This document shows, one piece after another, positions 51,031 to 63,970 of a stretch of DNA of 64,000 bases. The first letter of the stretch is position 1. Every line of letters starts with the position of its first letter. A program made the position numbers and the translations under genes. The DNA lies in assembly GCA_016490735.1 (NCBI GenBank), contig JAEMWC010001606.1, positions 36,001 through 100,000 of the forward strand, given 5' to 3'. The stretch comes from Pachyseris speciosa. Its lineage: Eukaryota; Cnidaria; Anthozoa; Scleractinia; Pachyseridae. The notes beneath the pieces are model-generated. The model made no database searches. It worked only from the letters and a program-made list of their open reading frames with translations, and was not told where the DNA came from.

Positions 51031-54000
51031 CTCATTGGAAGAATTTGTTCAAAGACAAGATATTTTATGTAGAGCAATTATTGTTTTCATTCTCATAATA
51101 ATCTGAGAGTGACTTGATGAGGAGAAATTTTGATGTTGGGGGCTCAAAGGATTGAAAATGCTTAAAACCAGAATAATGTTATAATAAGCTGTAACAGTTG
51201 AAAGGCTGGAGGAAAGAAAGAGGCTATGCCAACTGAATGTTAGATTGATTGTTGGTTGTTGTCGAAACTCTGACAAACTCCAAGGTAAAAAAATGGTGCT
51301 TGGTTCCTGAAATGAAATTAATTGAGAAAAAAAGGTGTAGTTTCTAAATGTGTTTCTTTTCTCTTTGATTTTATTGCCCTCGCTTTGGCAAATGGCCAAA
51401 ATGTGCAACTTATCATTCAAGAAACCGGGCCTGTTTTTTTCCTGCAAATTTTGTCTTAGATCTCATAAAAACATACACGCAAATCCATGGATGTGAAATT
51501 TGGCAGTCTTTTTAAGCTCCAATCCTTGTTACTTTGATTTTGTATAAGATCAGTTGTAGCACCATAAACTTTTAAAAAGATCAAGGTGTTTAGGAAACAC
51601 AGTGAGTGTATGCCAGAGAAATTTCCTGGGTTATTCTTATCGGGCCTCAAACAAACTTTGTCGTAAAAGACAATCTACTATCGATCCAGGAGGTTTATGG
51701 TCTACATTTTTATCATGGGAGACTGCTTAGTTGAGTTAGTTAATGATACCCTTACAAACATGAGAAAAACAGAAAGTACAGGGGAGGGAAATAGTTTCTT
51801 TCTTTCTTTTATTTTTTACAAAAATACTCACAGCAATTATCAACATCTTCATTTCTGAGAGTTAATTTCTAAACTGCATTTGAATTTTAGTTTTGACTCA
51901 AGTAACTACCAAGTTTACATTTCATTTTTGTGAATGTTTTGTGGTTTGAAGTCTATGAACAGTGTACAGAGATAACAATCAAAATCTGTGTGAAACTAGC
52001 TGCTCCAGATTATGATATTGAAAGTTACCCTTTCTAGCTGACCTTTGTGTGAAGTAGAGATGTGAAAGTGGTTTGATTAGAAGGCCTTGTGTCATGCAGT
52101 TCTCTTACATCTATTTGAAATACTGCAGCCGGTTAAGCTGTTATTGTTTTCATGTATCTGAAAAATTACTCAAGTAACAGTCTACTGCACTGATTTCTTA
52201 TTTGACAAGTGTTTTGGAAACCCAGCGAGCACATTGTGGAGGCAGCTGTGTTGTTCTTTAGGATGCTGGAATCTGATATTAAGGTGGAGTTTCTTTATAG
52301 GCTTTGGCTCTGCTGCTATATTGATTCCTTAGAAAGATATGTTGGTCCACATTGTCTTTCTTCACCCAGCTAGTTAATACTGGGAGTTCACAACATACTG
52401 CTTTGGGTGCCCTGTGATGAACAGGCATCCCATCCTGTGGGGTGGGGGAGAAGTAAATTGTGCTGGGTATCCTGCAGTTGACTAGCATCCCATCTGGTGG
52501 TGGGGGAGGGGGGAGGTAGCAGTCTTTTCACCAAAACCAACTGTGGTAATGCCAAACAACTGTGGCTGTTGTGTGACTTAATCTATGTGTACTGTACCAG
52601 TAACAGGATGGGTAGTTTTGTGCTATGTGTGTAGCAAGACTCAAACGAAAATGGGGTGTAGTTGTAGGCTACTATGGAAACTACATGGTATTGTAGTAGT
52701 TTTAGTAAATCCAGTTATCAGAATGTGTGTATGTGTTGGCATTAGCTTTCAAGTTGTTGAATGACAAGTAGCACTAGTTTGTGTTGTCATAACTGAATTA
52801 CTTGTTCAGGGAACAATGACATCACATTTGTGCATTTTCAAGTTCAAACAGAAACACAAACATCTGGGTAAAAAAAATATAGTTATTAGTATATGGATGA
52901 AAAGACGGAGGGTAGTAAGTCGAGTTTCACACACTAAGTGATCATCAGACTAAAGTTGAGTCTGATGATTGCTTAGTGCGTGAAACCCGAGCAACTACCT
53001 TCCATCTTTTCATCTGTATTTTGCTCTGCATATTTTTGCATTGCAATTGAGCACTCATGATAAGTGAAACGACCTTTTAACTGTTTATTCAGTTGTTAGT
53101 ATATGTATAGTTTACAGAAGTAGCTTAATTTAAGGTCAGTCGTAATGAAAGGTACATACTTACACATCTTTTTTGAAGCTCCATTTGCAGGGCTTTTCAG
53201 CCACAATATATTGCAATAATTTTTACAAATAGTGTAAAATAAGTTCACAACATTGTAGCTAAATCAGCAGGGAATTGAGATAAATCAGTTTTATACTAAA
53301 AGCATAATTATTAATTTTACAGATCTCTTCTTAAAAGTACTGCAGTCTGTTACTTCTTTTAGGTCTTCGGGAGTCTTTTCCAACATGTATATGAATATGA
53401 ATATCTAGTCTACATGTAAAGTTTTGACTAAGATAGTCAGGTGCTTGACCATTAATTTTTTATCAGCAATAGTAAGCCATTTTAGTTGTCCAAAATATCT
53501 GTATATTTTGATTCTTAGTTTCCTCTTAAATGATAATATTGTATTTAAAAAAATAGTATACCGGTAAGTTATTCCATTGGTTTTGTTGGGCTTAATTATT
53601 GTTTAGTTGCAAGTGTGTTAAAAACCACATTAATTTACCTTGACCTGAGCATAAATTTACTGAGGTATCAAAGGCTTTAGATAAGCTATCAAAGAGTGTG
53701 ATTTTTAATAAATTATTGCTTTAAGTTTTATCTAAGAGGTTGTGCCACAAACACCTGGTTAGGACAATGGCAATAAAATACTGCTGGAGAAAACATAGGA
53801 TCAGTTTGTCTTTGTCATTTTATTTATTAGGGGCAGAATGAACAGAATGTGGTTTATTCAGAAATGTGAAATATACGTTCTTTTGGGAAACGTTTTGTGG
53901 GAAAATCAAGCCAGTTTCACCAAGTCCATTACTTAGCACCAAAAATCAGGCACACCCTTGCTTCAGATTATTATGCAAACTTCTCTAGTGTCACCTGCAC

Positions 54001-54200
54001 CAGAAATGTCCATCTGCATACTATAAGTCTTTTTGGAAAACTAATTCTACATATTCACCCATTCCTAAGCCAGTATAGGGTTTTATTACCCAGGCTGCGC
54101 GCGTCTCGCGCGGCGCCCGGGTCTAGAACTACCCACGGTTCTCGAATTCTTTTTCGTCGTCGAGTATCATCCACAAATGGCACTTCCGGCATTTCTGCAC
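51031..54200. other. intergenic sequence, one palindrome, no gene recognised
   Basis: Long AT-rich stretch. A palindrome at about 52894-53022 pairs GATGAAAAGACGGAGGGTAG with a right-hand inverse. Its centre has CATCAGACT..AGTCTGATGAT followed by TGCGTGAAACCCGAG, which is only weakly hammerhead-like. Short G/T-rich repeats lie at 52370-52520. Confidence 0.4.
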
Positions 54201-54214
54201 AAGCGCTAACTATT

Positions 54215-54768
54215 TTTAACAACAGTGATGCGTGTTGTCACGTATGGGAAAATGTCGATTCATCTTGTGGCTTTTGAAGTATGAACAAACAATATGTTAA
54301 GAGAAGTGTCTATGCGAATGTTTGGAAGTTCAACGGCGAGAAGAAAGTTTTTAACATGAGTAAACTTAACGGCAGATGGACTGCGGTGTTTCCCCGTGTC
54401 TGCTTCAGTAGACAGCGAGTAGTCTCTTATTTTGGCGACGGATTGTGGGGGCACGTGCGCGCGCGAAGTTGCGAGGAGACGCGACGCGAGGGGATCGCCA
54501 AAAATTAGAGACTACAGACAAAGGGAGTTTGACCTTTCACGGCGGAGTGATTCGAGTGTAAATCTCATATCAACAGCAAGAATGATGCCTGTTGTCACGT
54601 ATCGGAAAACGTCGATTCACCTTGTGTTTTTGAAGTCTGAACAACTAATATGTTAAGACAAGTGTCTATACGAATGTTTGCAAGTTCAACAGCGAGAAGA
54701 AAGCTTTTAACATGACCAAAATTTAACTCCAGATGGACTGCCGTGTTCCCGTATCCGCTCCATTGAGA
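54215..54768 (+). repeat. diverged direct duplication, about 360-bp offset
   Basis: Units at 54215-54415 and 54575-54768 share TGTTGTCACGTAT.GGAAAA, GTCGATTCA, AATATGTTAAGA.AAGTGTCT and CGAGAAGAAAG.TTTTAACATGA. A CpG-rich patch (GCGCGCGTCTCGCGCGGCGC, 54097) lies just upstream. Confidence 0.65.
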
Positions 54769-55179
54769 TGTACATTTTGTTGAATAACTCAAGTACGGGA
54801 TATTACACACCTCTGAGACTTTGACAGGTAGTTTATTTACTATTCTGCCACAATATCTCAATTTCTGGACTTTAATTTTTGAATGATAAGCGATTATAAT
54901 TTACAAATGTACTAGTGTCCCTTGAAACTGTCCAACGTTCCTTTCTTGTGTTTCAAATGACCCTGGATTGACGTATTTGTAAACAGTTTCACTCTGCTAA
55001 TTAATTTTCTACTCACATTTCACCGAGACTCCATTCACATTTATGCGAAAAAATCCAACATCGTTCGATAAGCGTTTCCTTTCTCAAACAATTATCCATC
55101 GAAGCGAAAACAAGTGTGCTTAGTTTTTTTTTTTTTTGGAATCAATACACTATTTTTATCATCTTGCATAACGATAAAC

Positions 55180-55252
55180 CTCTGTGGCCTAAAGGTCATT
55201 GTTCCTGCCTGTGACGCAGCTAACCCGGGTTCGATGTCCTTTAGTGGTATAT
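55180..55252 (+). mobile_element. tRNA-like SINE head, family B
   Basis: GTGGCCTAAAGGTCATTG resembles a D-arm/box A. CTGC-CTGTGAC-GCAG resembles an anticodon arm, and CCCGGGTTCGATGTCC a box B. Acceptor pairing is poor. A relative lies in reverse at about 56762-56845. Confidence 0.45.
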
Positions 55253-55574
55253 ATCACGGGCTTTATTTTTTCTGTTTCTCTTTTCTTGTTCTTTTAGAAA
55301 TATTTTTTACAAGTGTTAATTATTGTGCTCAATGGTTGAGCTGTATTTTAGAGGAATATATGTTGATAGGGGTCTAAAGAAATAGACTCCAACACAAGCT
55401 AAACACAATGCGTCCGATGTAAGAAAGACAGACTTCCCTCTATTCTTTTGTTTAGCACTAAGTTAGGGATACAATACTGTTTTTTGCAAGCCCGGGTTTA
55501 GGCTAATTGTAGCCTCTTGTTATATGGCTAGCAGTTAAGATGAATCAATTCTCCTGCTGTGATTAGCTACCCGC

Positions 55575-55795
55575 GAGGTCAAGATGGAGCCATCTTGACT
55601 GCTTGGGATAGCCTGTTCGTCCCTTGTTTTACTGTCTTTTAATAGTGACGTTTGAGTCTTAATAAATCCTTTATTGGCCAAGCTTGTTCGGTCAAGATGC
55701 TGGGATATTGGCCTCGTTCTTTTTTTGCATGTTATGGTCCTCGGTGCATACACGTACAAAAAAGAACTTGGCCAATATCCCGCCATCTTGACCTC
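55575..55795. mobile_element. MITE with GAGGTCAAGATGG ends
   Basis: GAGGTCAAGATGG at left and CCATCTTGACCTC at right. The right half contains a second hairpin (GGGATATTGGCC facing GGCCAATATCCC). Confidence 0.75.
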
Positions 55796-56394
55796 ACACA
55801 TGGCCAATAACCCATATATACCCAGTATAGAACCAAACGAATATGCCCTAGGTTAACAAGTTTTTCTTATGCTCTTGTCTTTCTCTTTGACAATTTCCAT
55901 GAGCGACTATGTTCAGTGATCATCTTCATGTATAAGTCTCCTCTGAGTGAACTTGTTTCTTAATTCCATGTATGGATCCTAATGATAAAGTCAACTGTAT
56001 TTGATAAGATTTGGTTCAGTTTGTGGGAAAAAAAGCAAATTATGACAGACTAACTGCATACCTTTTCTTGAGAGATTCCAGTAAGAATACTCTGGAGATC
56101 TCAGTTTTAGACCCAAAGGTACAAAATAAGTTCTGGAGTTCTATAGAGGGGTTTAGGGTCCACTGGGAAAGTGGAACCACAGAATTCTTGTTTGGTACTT
56201 TTTTTTATGTTTTTCCTTAAGGTTAAGTTAGTTGAAGTTGTAGGTAAATAACTTGTTATCATGTAAAAATGTTGATTTGAACAGGAAACACTGGTAAATA
56301 CAGTTGTCTATCATTTGCACTCTGATGATGTAGCAGAGGGAATTTCTCTTTACAAAATATTGAAACTACCACATTGAAAATGTTGTAAAACAAT

Positions 56395-56572
56395 TGGTTC
56401 ATGCACCAGCTGTGCGTTCGTCAAGATATGAAGCACTTGGAAAGTTTGGAGAGCACTCAAGAAGCTAGAGTTGCTCTCTGCTACATCTCGAGCAACTCTT
56501 ACGCATCTTTCGTGCTCTCCAAACTTCCCGCGTGCTTTATATCTCGATGAACACATGCTGACTTATGAACCA
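56395..56572. mobile_element. MITE with TTGGTTCAT ends
   Basis: TTGGTTCATGCACCAGCTGTG pairs imperfectly with CACATGCTGACTTATGAACCAA. Inner arms: GAAAGTTTGGAGAGCAC and GTGCTCTCCAAACTTCC. Confidence 0.75.
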
Positions 56573-56761
56573 AACCAAATTATTGTTACCTTAACATGAT
56601 GTTCAAGTCTATTTGCTTGTAGTGAATATCCATAGAACCCTGTCAATATAAATCCCTTTAAAATTGCCAAATTGTTTTACAGCTCAACCATTGATAACAA
56701 TAATAATACTTATCAAAAAACAAACAAACAAACAAAGCAATAAAAAGACAAAATAAAGACC

Positions 56762-56845
56762 AGCGGGAGTTGCCACTACTAGGAGTCAAACCTGGGTTGT
56801 CTGCACCAGAGGAAGCAGCAATGGCTGCAAGACCATATCTGTTCA
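56762..56845 (-). mobile_element. tRNA-like SINE head, family B, minus strand
   Basis: Reversed, it reads CATTGCTGCTTCCTCTGGTG, then CAGACAACCCAGGTTTGACT and CCTAGTAGTGG. This parallels 55180-55252 in the order anticodon arm, box B, TAGTGG. Confidence 0.4.
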
Positions 56846-57717
56846 GTATAGCTAATGAGGTGAAAATAGTTTAGTTATTCCTAAATGACTAATCTCACCA
56901 TTTGATGGATATTTCAGCCTAGCGTTTGTGAACAAAAATGCTTATGGAACGGTTTAAGATTCGAGATATGGTCAGAGAAATCTCTGAAATTACTCATCGA
57001 AGCATCTTTTGCATAAACAAATGAAAAAGAAATGAAGGAGAGGTTTGAAAACAAAAGCTGACCATGACCTTTGCAGTGTTGCATGAAAGGTCACTCAACT
57101 CACGTGCACAACACTATCAAACCCTTCTGTGCAGTGGTGCATGTTGAAAACGTGCACTGGGAAAATCGGACATGAAGACTAAAAAAAACCTAAAACTAAA
57201 AATAAAAAGAACAGCTGAATCCTTGACTTGGTGCCTTTCAGGCCCAAGTAATAACCAAAGGTTGTCCCATGGACCTTGATGGTAGAGGAGGATAATGGCG
57301 CAAGCTTTAGTAAACATTCTGCACCATCTCTGGTCCTGTATATGGACCAAGGCCAAACGAGTGTGAGCATGAGAGTTGTGGGCCCAATGAGTGTATGAAT
57401 TCACTAGAGTTCACTAGATGATGAATTATTTCATTAGGTGACAATTCTTGAAGCATAGTCACACAGTCATTAAAATATATGTAAGCAATCGATATAACAG
57501 AAGATTGCAACTGGCCATTGTGAATGCATGTGAAAGGCTCCTGTGTGTTTACTGCTCTTGTCTATGTTTAGATGCTCATTCAAAACAGTTATAACCCACT
57601 GGCTTACTTCAACTGAACACCAATCTAAACCTGCAGTTGAAGAGGAAGTAATAAAGATAGTTGTTTTTGTTGTTGTTGGCCATTTTACCTTATCAACTCA
57701 ATTGATAGTGGCAGAAA

Positions 57718-60700
57718 TTGATTGATATTGATTTGAATTTACCCTCTGTGACTAATTTTGGTTATTATTCAACTCATGATTTTCACTCTAATGAAGATAT
57801 TCGATCAACTATCTCTGATATTACATTTTCTGCCTTGCATTTTAATATAAGAAGTCTCTCAGCAAACTTTGATGATTTCTATCATATGTTATGTGACATG
57901 AAATATTCTTTTTCTGTTATTGCTCTTTCCGAAACTAAAATCAAAGCTGGAATTGATCCTTTTTTAAATACTAATCTTCCTGGTTACTCTTTTTTGTCTC
58001 AACCATCTATGTCTAATGCTGGTGGTGTTGGTTTCTACATTAAAGATAACCTTTCATATATAAAACGTGATGATTTTTGCACGTCTAATCCAGAATTTGA
58101 GTCCATTTGGATTGAAATTGAGGTCCCACACCAGCATAATATTGTCTGTGGATTAATATATAGGCATCCTGATCAAAATATTACCAAAGCTGCTGACTTT
58201 TTATATAAGGCGACTGAGAAAGTAAATAATGAAGGTAAATTTTGTCTTCTGATGGGCGATTTTAATATTAATCTTTTGAACTATGATTCTCATTCTGAAA
58301 CAGAAGATTTCGTAAATACTCTAGGATCCTATGCATTTCATCCACAAATTCTGAAACCTACTAGAATAACTTATCATTCTGCAACCTTGATTGATAATAT
58401 ATTTTTTAATTCACTGGAGCATTATGCTATTAGTGGTAATATTGTCTGTGGGATAACAGATCACTTGCCTAACTTTCTGATTATCACAAAGTTATCCAAT
58501 CCTCCAAAAAATTTTAAGATGTACAAAAGGGACTACTCAGGGCTTGATAATGAATTGCTCATATCTGAGGTCAGCAAGGTGAACTGGGAGGAGGTACTAG
58601 CTAGTGAATCTGGAGTGCTTGATGTTAACACTATTTTTCAGAATTTCTATCTCTGTATTTCTAATCTGGTCAACAAGCACGCACCTCTTCGTAAACTTAC
58701 TCGCAAAGAAATTAAGTCATTATCCAAGCCCTGGGTCACACCAGGCATCCAAACATCAATTAGGCCACAGGCAGCCCAGACATACTGTATGTGTAATTAT
58801 AAGCTTAATGTTCTGCATATAGTCAAAATATTGATGTAAAAGTTCAAAAATAAATATTGTTTCACTTTAATATCACTATGAGTTTGTTGTGTTGCTCAAT
58901 AACTGGTCTATTTTGCGGTGCTTCTGGCCTGTTCGCCTGCTATCATAACCGCTTGGGAGCATTATTCTTACAGCTATATTCACGGTTCAAAAAGTGTCTA
59001 AAAATTCGAAATACTCTAAAGAAAAGCTCTCTTACCTTTCGCTGAAAGCTTCCTTGAGTGTTCTGGCCGGTTTAAATAGCTATTTTTCGCTTTTCGTTAC
59101 CAGACGGATCTTCCACTAAAGAAGAATTGAAGGCAGGCTAGACCAAAACCGACCATCTCCCACGCGAAGCTCCATAAATTCTCTAATAATCGTCGGATTC
59201 GCTCCAAATTGCGATCAGCTGAACGGCGGTTAATGTGGCTTCCTGTATATTGCTCCCTGGCTTTCAAACTCCATCGCAAGTGCACGAGCATCGCTCAGTT
59301 TTGAGCATTTACCTGACCTTTTCCCTTCGTCAGGTACTGCATTATCGACGGTTTTACTACGCGATTTGAATATCCAAACTTAGCGACCGCGCCCCTTCGA
59401 CAAAATGGCACTAGCCGAGGGAGGGACGATACTATTGGCACTCGAGTGTGTACGGTCCCTCCCTCGGCTAGTGCCATTTTGTCGAAGGGGCGCGGTCGCT
59501 AAGCTTGGATATTCAAATCGCGTAGTAAAACCGTTGATAATGCAGTGCCTGACGAAGGGAAAAGGTCAGGTAAGTGCTGAAAAATGAGCGATGCTCGTGC
59601 ACTTGCGATGGGGTTTGAAAGCCAGGGAGCATTATACAGGAAGCCACATTAACCGCCGTTCAGCTGATCGCAATTTGGAGCGAATCCGACGATTATTAGA
59701 GAATTTATGGAGCTTCGCGTGGGAGATGGTCGGTTTTGGTCTAGCCTGCCTTCAATTCTTCTTTAGTGGAAGATCCGTCTGGTAACGAAAAGAGAAAAAT
59801 AGCTACCCGTATTTGAACCGGCCAGGACACTCAAGGAAGCTTTCAGCTAAAGATAAGTGAGCTTTTCTTTAGAGTATTTCGAATTTTTAGACACTTTTTG
59901 AACCGTGAATATAGCTGTAAGAATAATGCTCCCAAGCGGTTATGATAGCAGGCGAACAGGCCAGAAGCACCGCAAAATAGACCAGTTATTTAGCAACACA
60001 ACAAACACATAGTGATATTAAAGTGAAACAATATTTATTTTTGAACTTTTACATCAATATTTTGACTATATGCAGAACATTAAGCTTATAATTACACATA
60101 CAGTATGTCTGGGCTGCCTGTGATTAGGCTGAAGGAAAAGTTTTATAAGCGTTTCCTAGAATCTAGGAATATATATTTCTTAACTAAATATAAGTTTTAT
60201 CGGAACAAGATTACCGAATTGCTTAAAGCCAGCAAAAAGAATTACTACCATAACTACTTCATTGCTAATAGTAAAAATATTAAAAAAACCTGGGCAGGCA
60301 TTAAAGAATTAATTACTCTCAAACCTAATGGATTCTGCTCTCCCTCTAAAATTGTTGTTGGTAACAATGTCATTACTGATTCTAAGGCTATTGCCTCAGC
60401 TTTTAATGATCATTTTTCTCAAATTGGCAGTAAATTAGCAGAAGACATTCCTCAAGTTGATATTGATCCCCTAGACTTCCTTGGTCCTTCGCTGGCAAAC
60501 AGTTTTATGCTATTTCCTGCTTCTGCAGCAGAGATAGAAGAGATAATTTCTAGCCTGAACTCGTCCAAGGCTTCTGGTCCTTTTAGCATTCCTGTATGCC
60601 TGCTAAAGCTATTAAAAACCTGCATATCATTCCCCTTGGAATTTATCTTTAATATTTTGTTTAGTAGTGGGTGTGTGCCTGACCAATTTAAGTTAGCTAA

Positions 60701-62051
60701 TGTTATTCCAGTTCATAAAAAGGACTCAGTCACTTGCATGAATAACTACCGACCTATTTCATTGCTCTCCATTTTCAATAAAATCCTGGAGAAGCTTGTG
60801 TATAATAGACTTATCACTTTTATTGAAAAATATAATGTTCTATATGATAAACAATTTGGCTTTAGGAGAAATCATTCCACTCTTCATGCAACTCTTTTAA
60901 TTACAGATAAAATTCAGAGAGCAATTGAAGATGGCCTATTTTCCTGTGGAATTTTTCTTGATTTCTCTAAGGCTTTTGATACTGTTGATCATAACATATT
61001 ACTAAAGAAATTAAGCCACTATGGAATCCGTGGTATTGCTAATGACTGGTTTGCTTCCTATTTAAGCAATAGGAGGCAGTATGTTACTATAGGTAGTATT
61101 AAATCAGAAGACACCCTAATTACTCATGGTGTCCCACAGGGTTCTGTGCTAGGCCCTCTTCTATTTCTCCTATATATCAATGATTTCAGTAAGTGCAGCA
61201 ATGTCTTTGACTTTCACATTTTCGCAGATGATACAAATCTATTTTACTCTAATTCTAATTTAGCACAACTCGAGTCCATTGTTAATTATAATCTGAAAAT
61301 GGTCTCTGACTGGCTTACGGCGAATAAGGTTTCATTAAATATAGATAAGACAAATTTCATTATTTTCCATCCCCCTCAAAAGGTCAAAGGTCACTTAGTC
61401 AAATTGACAATTGATAATAGGGAGATTGCACAAGAGAAATTTATTAAGTACTTGGGTCTCATCATTGATTCACATCTCAGTTGGAAGTATCACATTTTAC
61501 ATATTTCAAAAAAGATTAAGAGATGTATTGGCATACTATCTAAGATAAGGTATTCTGTGACCTATGTGGTCCTTGTACAGCTGTATTACTCACTTATATA
61601 TCCTTTCCTGACTTATAGTCTAATAACCTGGGGGACTACATATCAAACAACTCTCTTACCTCTTATCACCTTGCAAAAAAGAGCCGTCAGAATAATAACA
61701 TTCTCAGAATATAATTGCCACTCTAGTCCACTCTTTCGGAAATTAAAACTACTTAAACTAAGTGACTTATTATACTTGTATTGTGCTTTATTCATGTATG
61801 ACTATTACTCCAACAGACTGCCCTTAATTTTTAACGATTTCTTTATGAGTATCAACAAAGTGCATCAATATCAAACCAGACTGGCAAGTAAGATTTCATA
61901 CTATCTGCCCAAAGCGAGAACCAATTATGGCAAATTTAACATTCGTTTCTCTGGAGTTAAAGTCTGGAATTCCATTGAAGACTCACTAAAATCTAAAAGT
62001 CGTACTTGTTTTAAGATCAGCATAAAAGAATCACTTATTTCCAACTACTGA
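57718..62051 (+). pseudogene. LINE ORF2: AP endonuclease plus reverse transcriptase, split by a 1357-bp hairpin
   Basis: Part 1 (57718 to about 58765) is an apurinic-type endonuclease with LHFNIRSLSANFDDF, IALSETKIKAG, GGVGFYIK, LMGDFNINLL and GITDHLPNF in order. Part 2 (about 60123-62051) is a reverse transcriptase with VIPVHKKDSVTCMNNYRPIS, IFLDFSKAFDTVDHN, THGVPQGSVLGPLLFLLYIN, the catalytic FADD box and YLGLIIDSHLSWKYHI, then the post-RT region (LQKRAVRIITFSEYN, SGVKVWNSIEDSLKSK). The two parts lie in the same frame, once the hairpin and one copy of the 7-bp target duplication are discounted. No stop is visible in either part, and about 990 codons remain. The order and motifs fit the CR1/Jockey group. 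No ORF1 is present upstream, so the 5' end is truncated. AATAAAG and a (TTG)n tail end it at 62304-62340. Confidence 0.85.
58766..60122. mobile_element. 1357-bp long-hairpin element in the LINE
   Basis: Two arms of about 663-668 bp are inverted copies around a 26-bp centre (59429-59454). The ends are CACAGGCAGCCCAGACATAC and GTATGTCTGGGCTGCCTGTG. The target duplication ATTAGGC is at 58759-58765 and 60123-60129. By eye the arms differ at only a few positions. No transposase. The 60-64-codon frames are mirror images in the arms. Confidence 0.9.
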
Positions 62052-62303
62052 CTGGTTCATTGATGTACTTTATTTTCCAGTTCTTGTGTGTACACATCCC
62101 CTTGTCTATTGTTATTTGTGTGTACGTGTGTGTGTGTAAACGTAATCCTGTCTATTGCTCTATGTTCAGTAAGTGTATTAGCAAATTTTTTTCCGCTTGG
62201 CCCAGCCACTTAGCTCGATTAGCTTTGCTATTTCTAAGTGGCTGTGCTCTTTTCTATTGTAATTTTTTATCTCTTGTATTTGTCTACACTGTGTAATTTC
62301 CGG

Positions 62304-62340
62304 GCACGAAATAAAGATTGTTGTTGTTGTTGTTGTTGTA
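62304..62340. repeat. AATAAAG + (TTG)n LINE tail
   Basis: GAAATAAAGATTGTTGTTG continues to TTGTTGTAG. The same tail type occurs on the minus strand at 24660-24695 and 50067-50090, suggesting three relatives of this LINE in the window. Confidence 0.85.
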
Positions 62341-62411
62341 GAAAAAGGAAACTATCTCATCCTTTGACATCTTTGTATCTTGTTGTTCATTGTTTGTGGT
62401 TGTTCTTCCAG

Positions 62412-62495
62412 AAGGAAACAAGAAGTGAAGCCACTAGCTCCTCAGACTGCTCTGACAAAGTGGAAGGTAACAGTGAGTCCTTCAATAGTAAATAA
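62412..62495 (+). CDS. possible terminal exon of a third gene
   Basis: After a strong acceptor (GTTGTTCTTCCAG) the frame KETRSEATSSSDCSDKVEGN, SESFNSK ends in TAA. The Ser/Glu-rich composition is like the C-terminus of a nuclear protein. AATAAAATTAG at about 62630 could be the polyadenylation signal. Upstream exons are not certain: short candidates are 56020-56080 (FVGKKANYDRLTAYLFLRDS) and EHQSKPAVEEE before 57645. Confidence 0.4.
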   Translation, partial: KETRSEATSSSDCSDKVEGNSESFNSK

Positions 62496-62774
62496 ATGCC
62501 CTCACACAACACTAGGAGCTATGTCAAGCTGAATGCAGTAAGCCTGACTTATACTCAACAAGTCTACAGAATACACATGAAGTAAAAGAAAAAATCTATT
62601 GAATATAAAAAAAATATGTGGCACTTGTACAATAAAATTAGCTTTCGATATGTTACAGGTTAAATTTGATTTTAGGTTATCCCCTAGCATCAGAAACTTC
62701 TCATTTGACCAGAACCACAACCTGAATTGAAAAAAAATGACCACATGAAACGGAACAAAATTAGCAGTTTACAG

Positions 62775-63931
62775 ATTACAGTTTTCCCGTAAAACCATGA
62801 ACACCAGAAAAAATTTCTGGAATGTTTATTGTTTTGCGACCAATCAGATGCAAGATGAAACTGCAAAAGATAACCGCCAGACCGCAACGGCCTGCAGGGT
62901 TTGCATAGTCACGACTTCACACGAAACAACCTGCTGGCTTTTTTCTTCCATCCACAACAAATCTTCAATTTTACCGTTAACAAACACTGAAATTGTTCTT
63001 TTTTTTTTTATTTCAGAGCAATAGTGGTCAATAGCTGTCGTATTTTTGTTTCTACCGTCAACTTCTTACGGCAAATGAGGCAAACATGTACCATTGCAAA
63101 TTTTGGCTTTTTGGGGTCTGTTCGGTAGTTTCTGTTTTCAACAGATGGAATCAAGTGACTGGTGTTGGTTTATGGTCAAGAACGTCTTTAGACAGAACTA
63201 AAAGAGTGATAAATGGGATGTTTATGTAAGCAGCGATGGAAACAGCGAAGAATACATTTTAAAAAAATCAAAAATGAAGAAATGAAATTGAATATATACT
63301 TCACGCGCGAACCGCGTAACTTGAACTTGAACTTGAACTCTCACTCTTCGCTTAGAGAGCAGCTCGCTGAAATAGAAAAGAAAAAAAAATTCAGTATTTC
63401 CAAACTGGTGAAAATCTGCGACTCAAGAAAACCTTTCACAGAATCATTCTTGGCAACCAAATTTTTAGGCCAATGGCTTTCGTGACATCTTGAGCTGGAG
63501 AATTCTAATGCCATGTATCCAATCTGGCACTGAAGTAACGTAAGGAGAGAATTTTGTAAACATTTTTTTACTCCCGGAAATACTTAAGACTTACCAGTAT
63601 AACACAGAAGTACAACTCGGAACACCGTAGACACCGAAAAGAAATCACAAATACAATTGTTCGGCTCTCAGATGCATTGTCTAGCCGTGTCTGATCATCT
63701 CTTTTCGGTAAAATGTCGTTCATATCAGTTTATTATTTGCTTATACATCAGCTCTGAAATAGAGCAAAGAACAATTCTGAACACAGTAAAATTGAAGATT
63801 TGTCATAGAAGAAAAAAGCCAGCACGTTGTTTCGTGTGAAGTCGTGACTATTAAACCAAACCTTTCAGGCCGTTGCAGTTTCATTTCGCATCTGATTGGT
63901 CGTGAAACAATAAATATTCCAGAAACTTTTT

Positions 63932-63964
<33 letters not shown>

Positions 63965-63970
63965 AAAATT
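62775..63970. mobile_element. about 1.2-kb element with roughly 180-bp inverted arms
   Basis: The left arm (62778-62960) has GAACACCAGAAAAAATTTCT, GCGACCAATCAGATG and GTCACGACTTCACACGAAAC. The right arm (63808-63970) carries the inverse of each. The interior (63213-63485) has a Lys-rich open frame and an AACTTGAACTTGAAC repeat, neither recognised. Confidence 0.7.

Larger units (their letters stand above)
57670..62341 (+). mobile_element. nearly full-length CR1/Jockey-like LINE
   Basis: Covers ORF2, a 3' untranslated region of about 250 bp containing GT-rich sequence, and the (TTG)n tail. The left edge is uncertain: TTGTTGTTGTTGG near 57660-57680 could be the tail of another copy just upstream. 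It is inserted upstream of the exon at 62412 in the same orientation. Confidence 0.75.

Noticed and set aside
52940..53000. CTGATGATTGCTTAGTGCGTGAAAC as another hammerhead
   Set aside because: It has the two core boxes, but stem II would have at most two Watson-Crick pairs and a wobble, and it lies at the centre of a palindrome. I could not support a ribozyme fold.
59097..59785. Mirror-image 60-64-codon frames in the hairpin arms
   Set aside because: They occur because the arms are inverted copies. Their conservation reflects arm identity, not coding.
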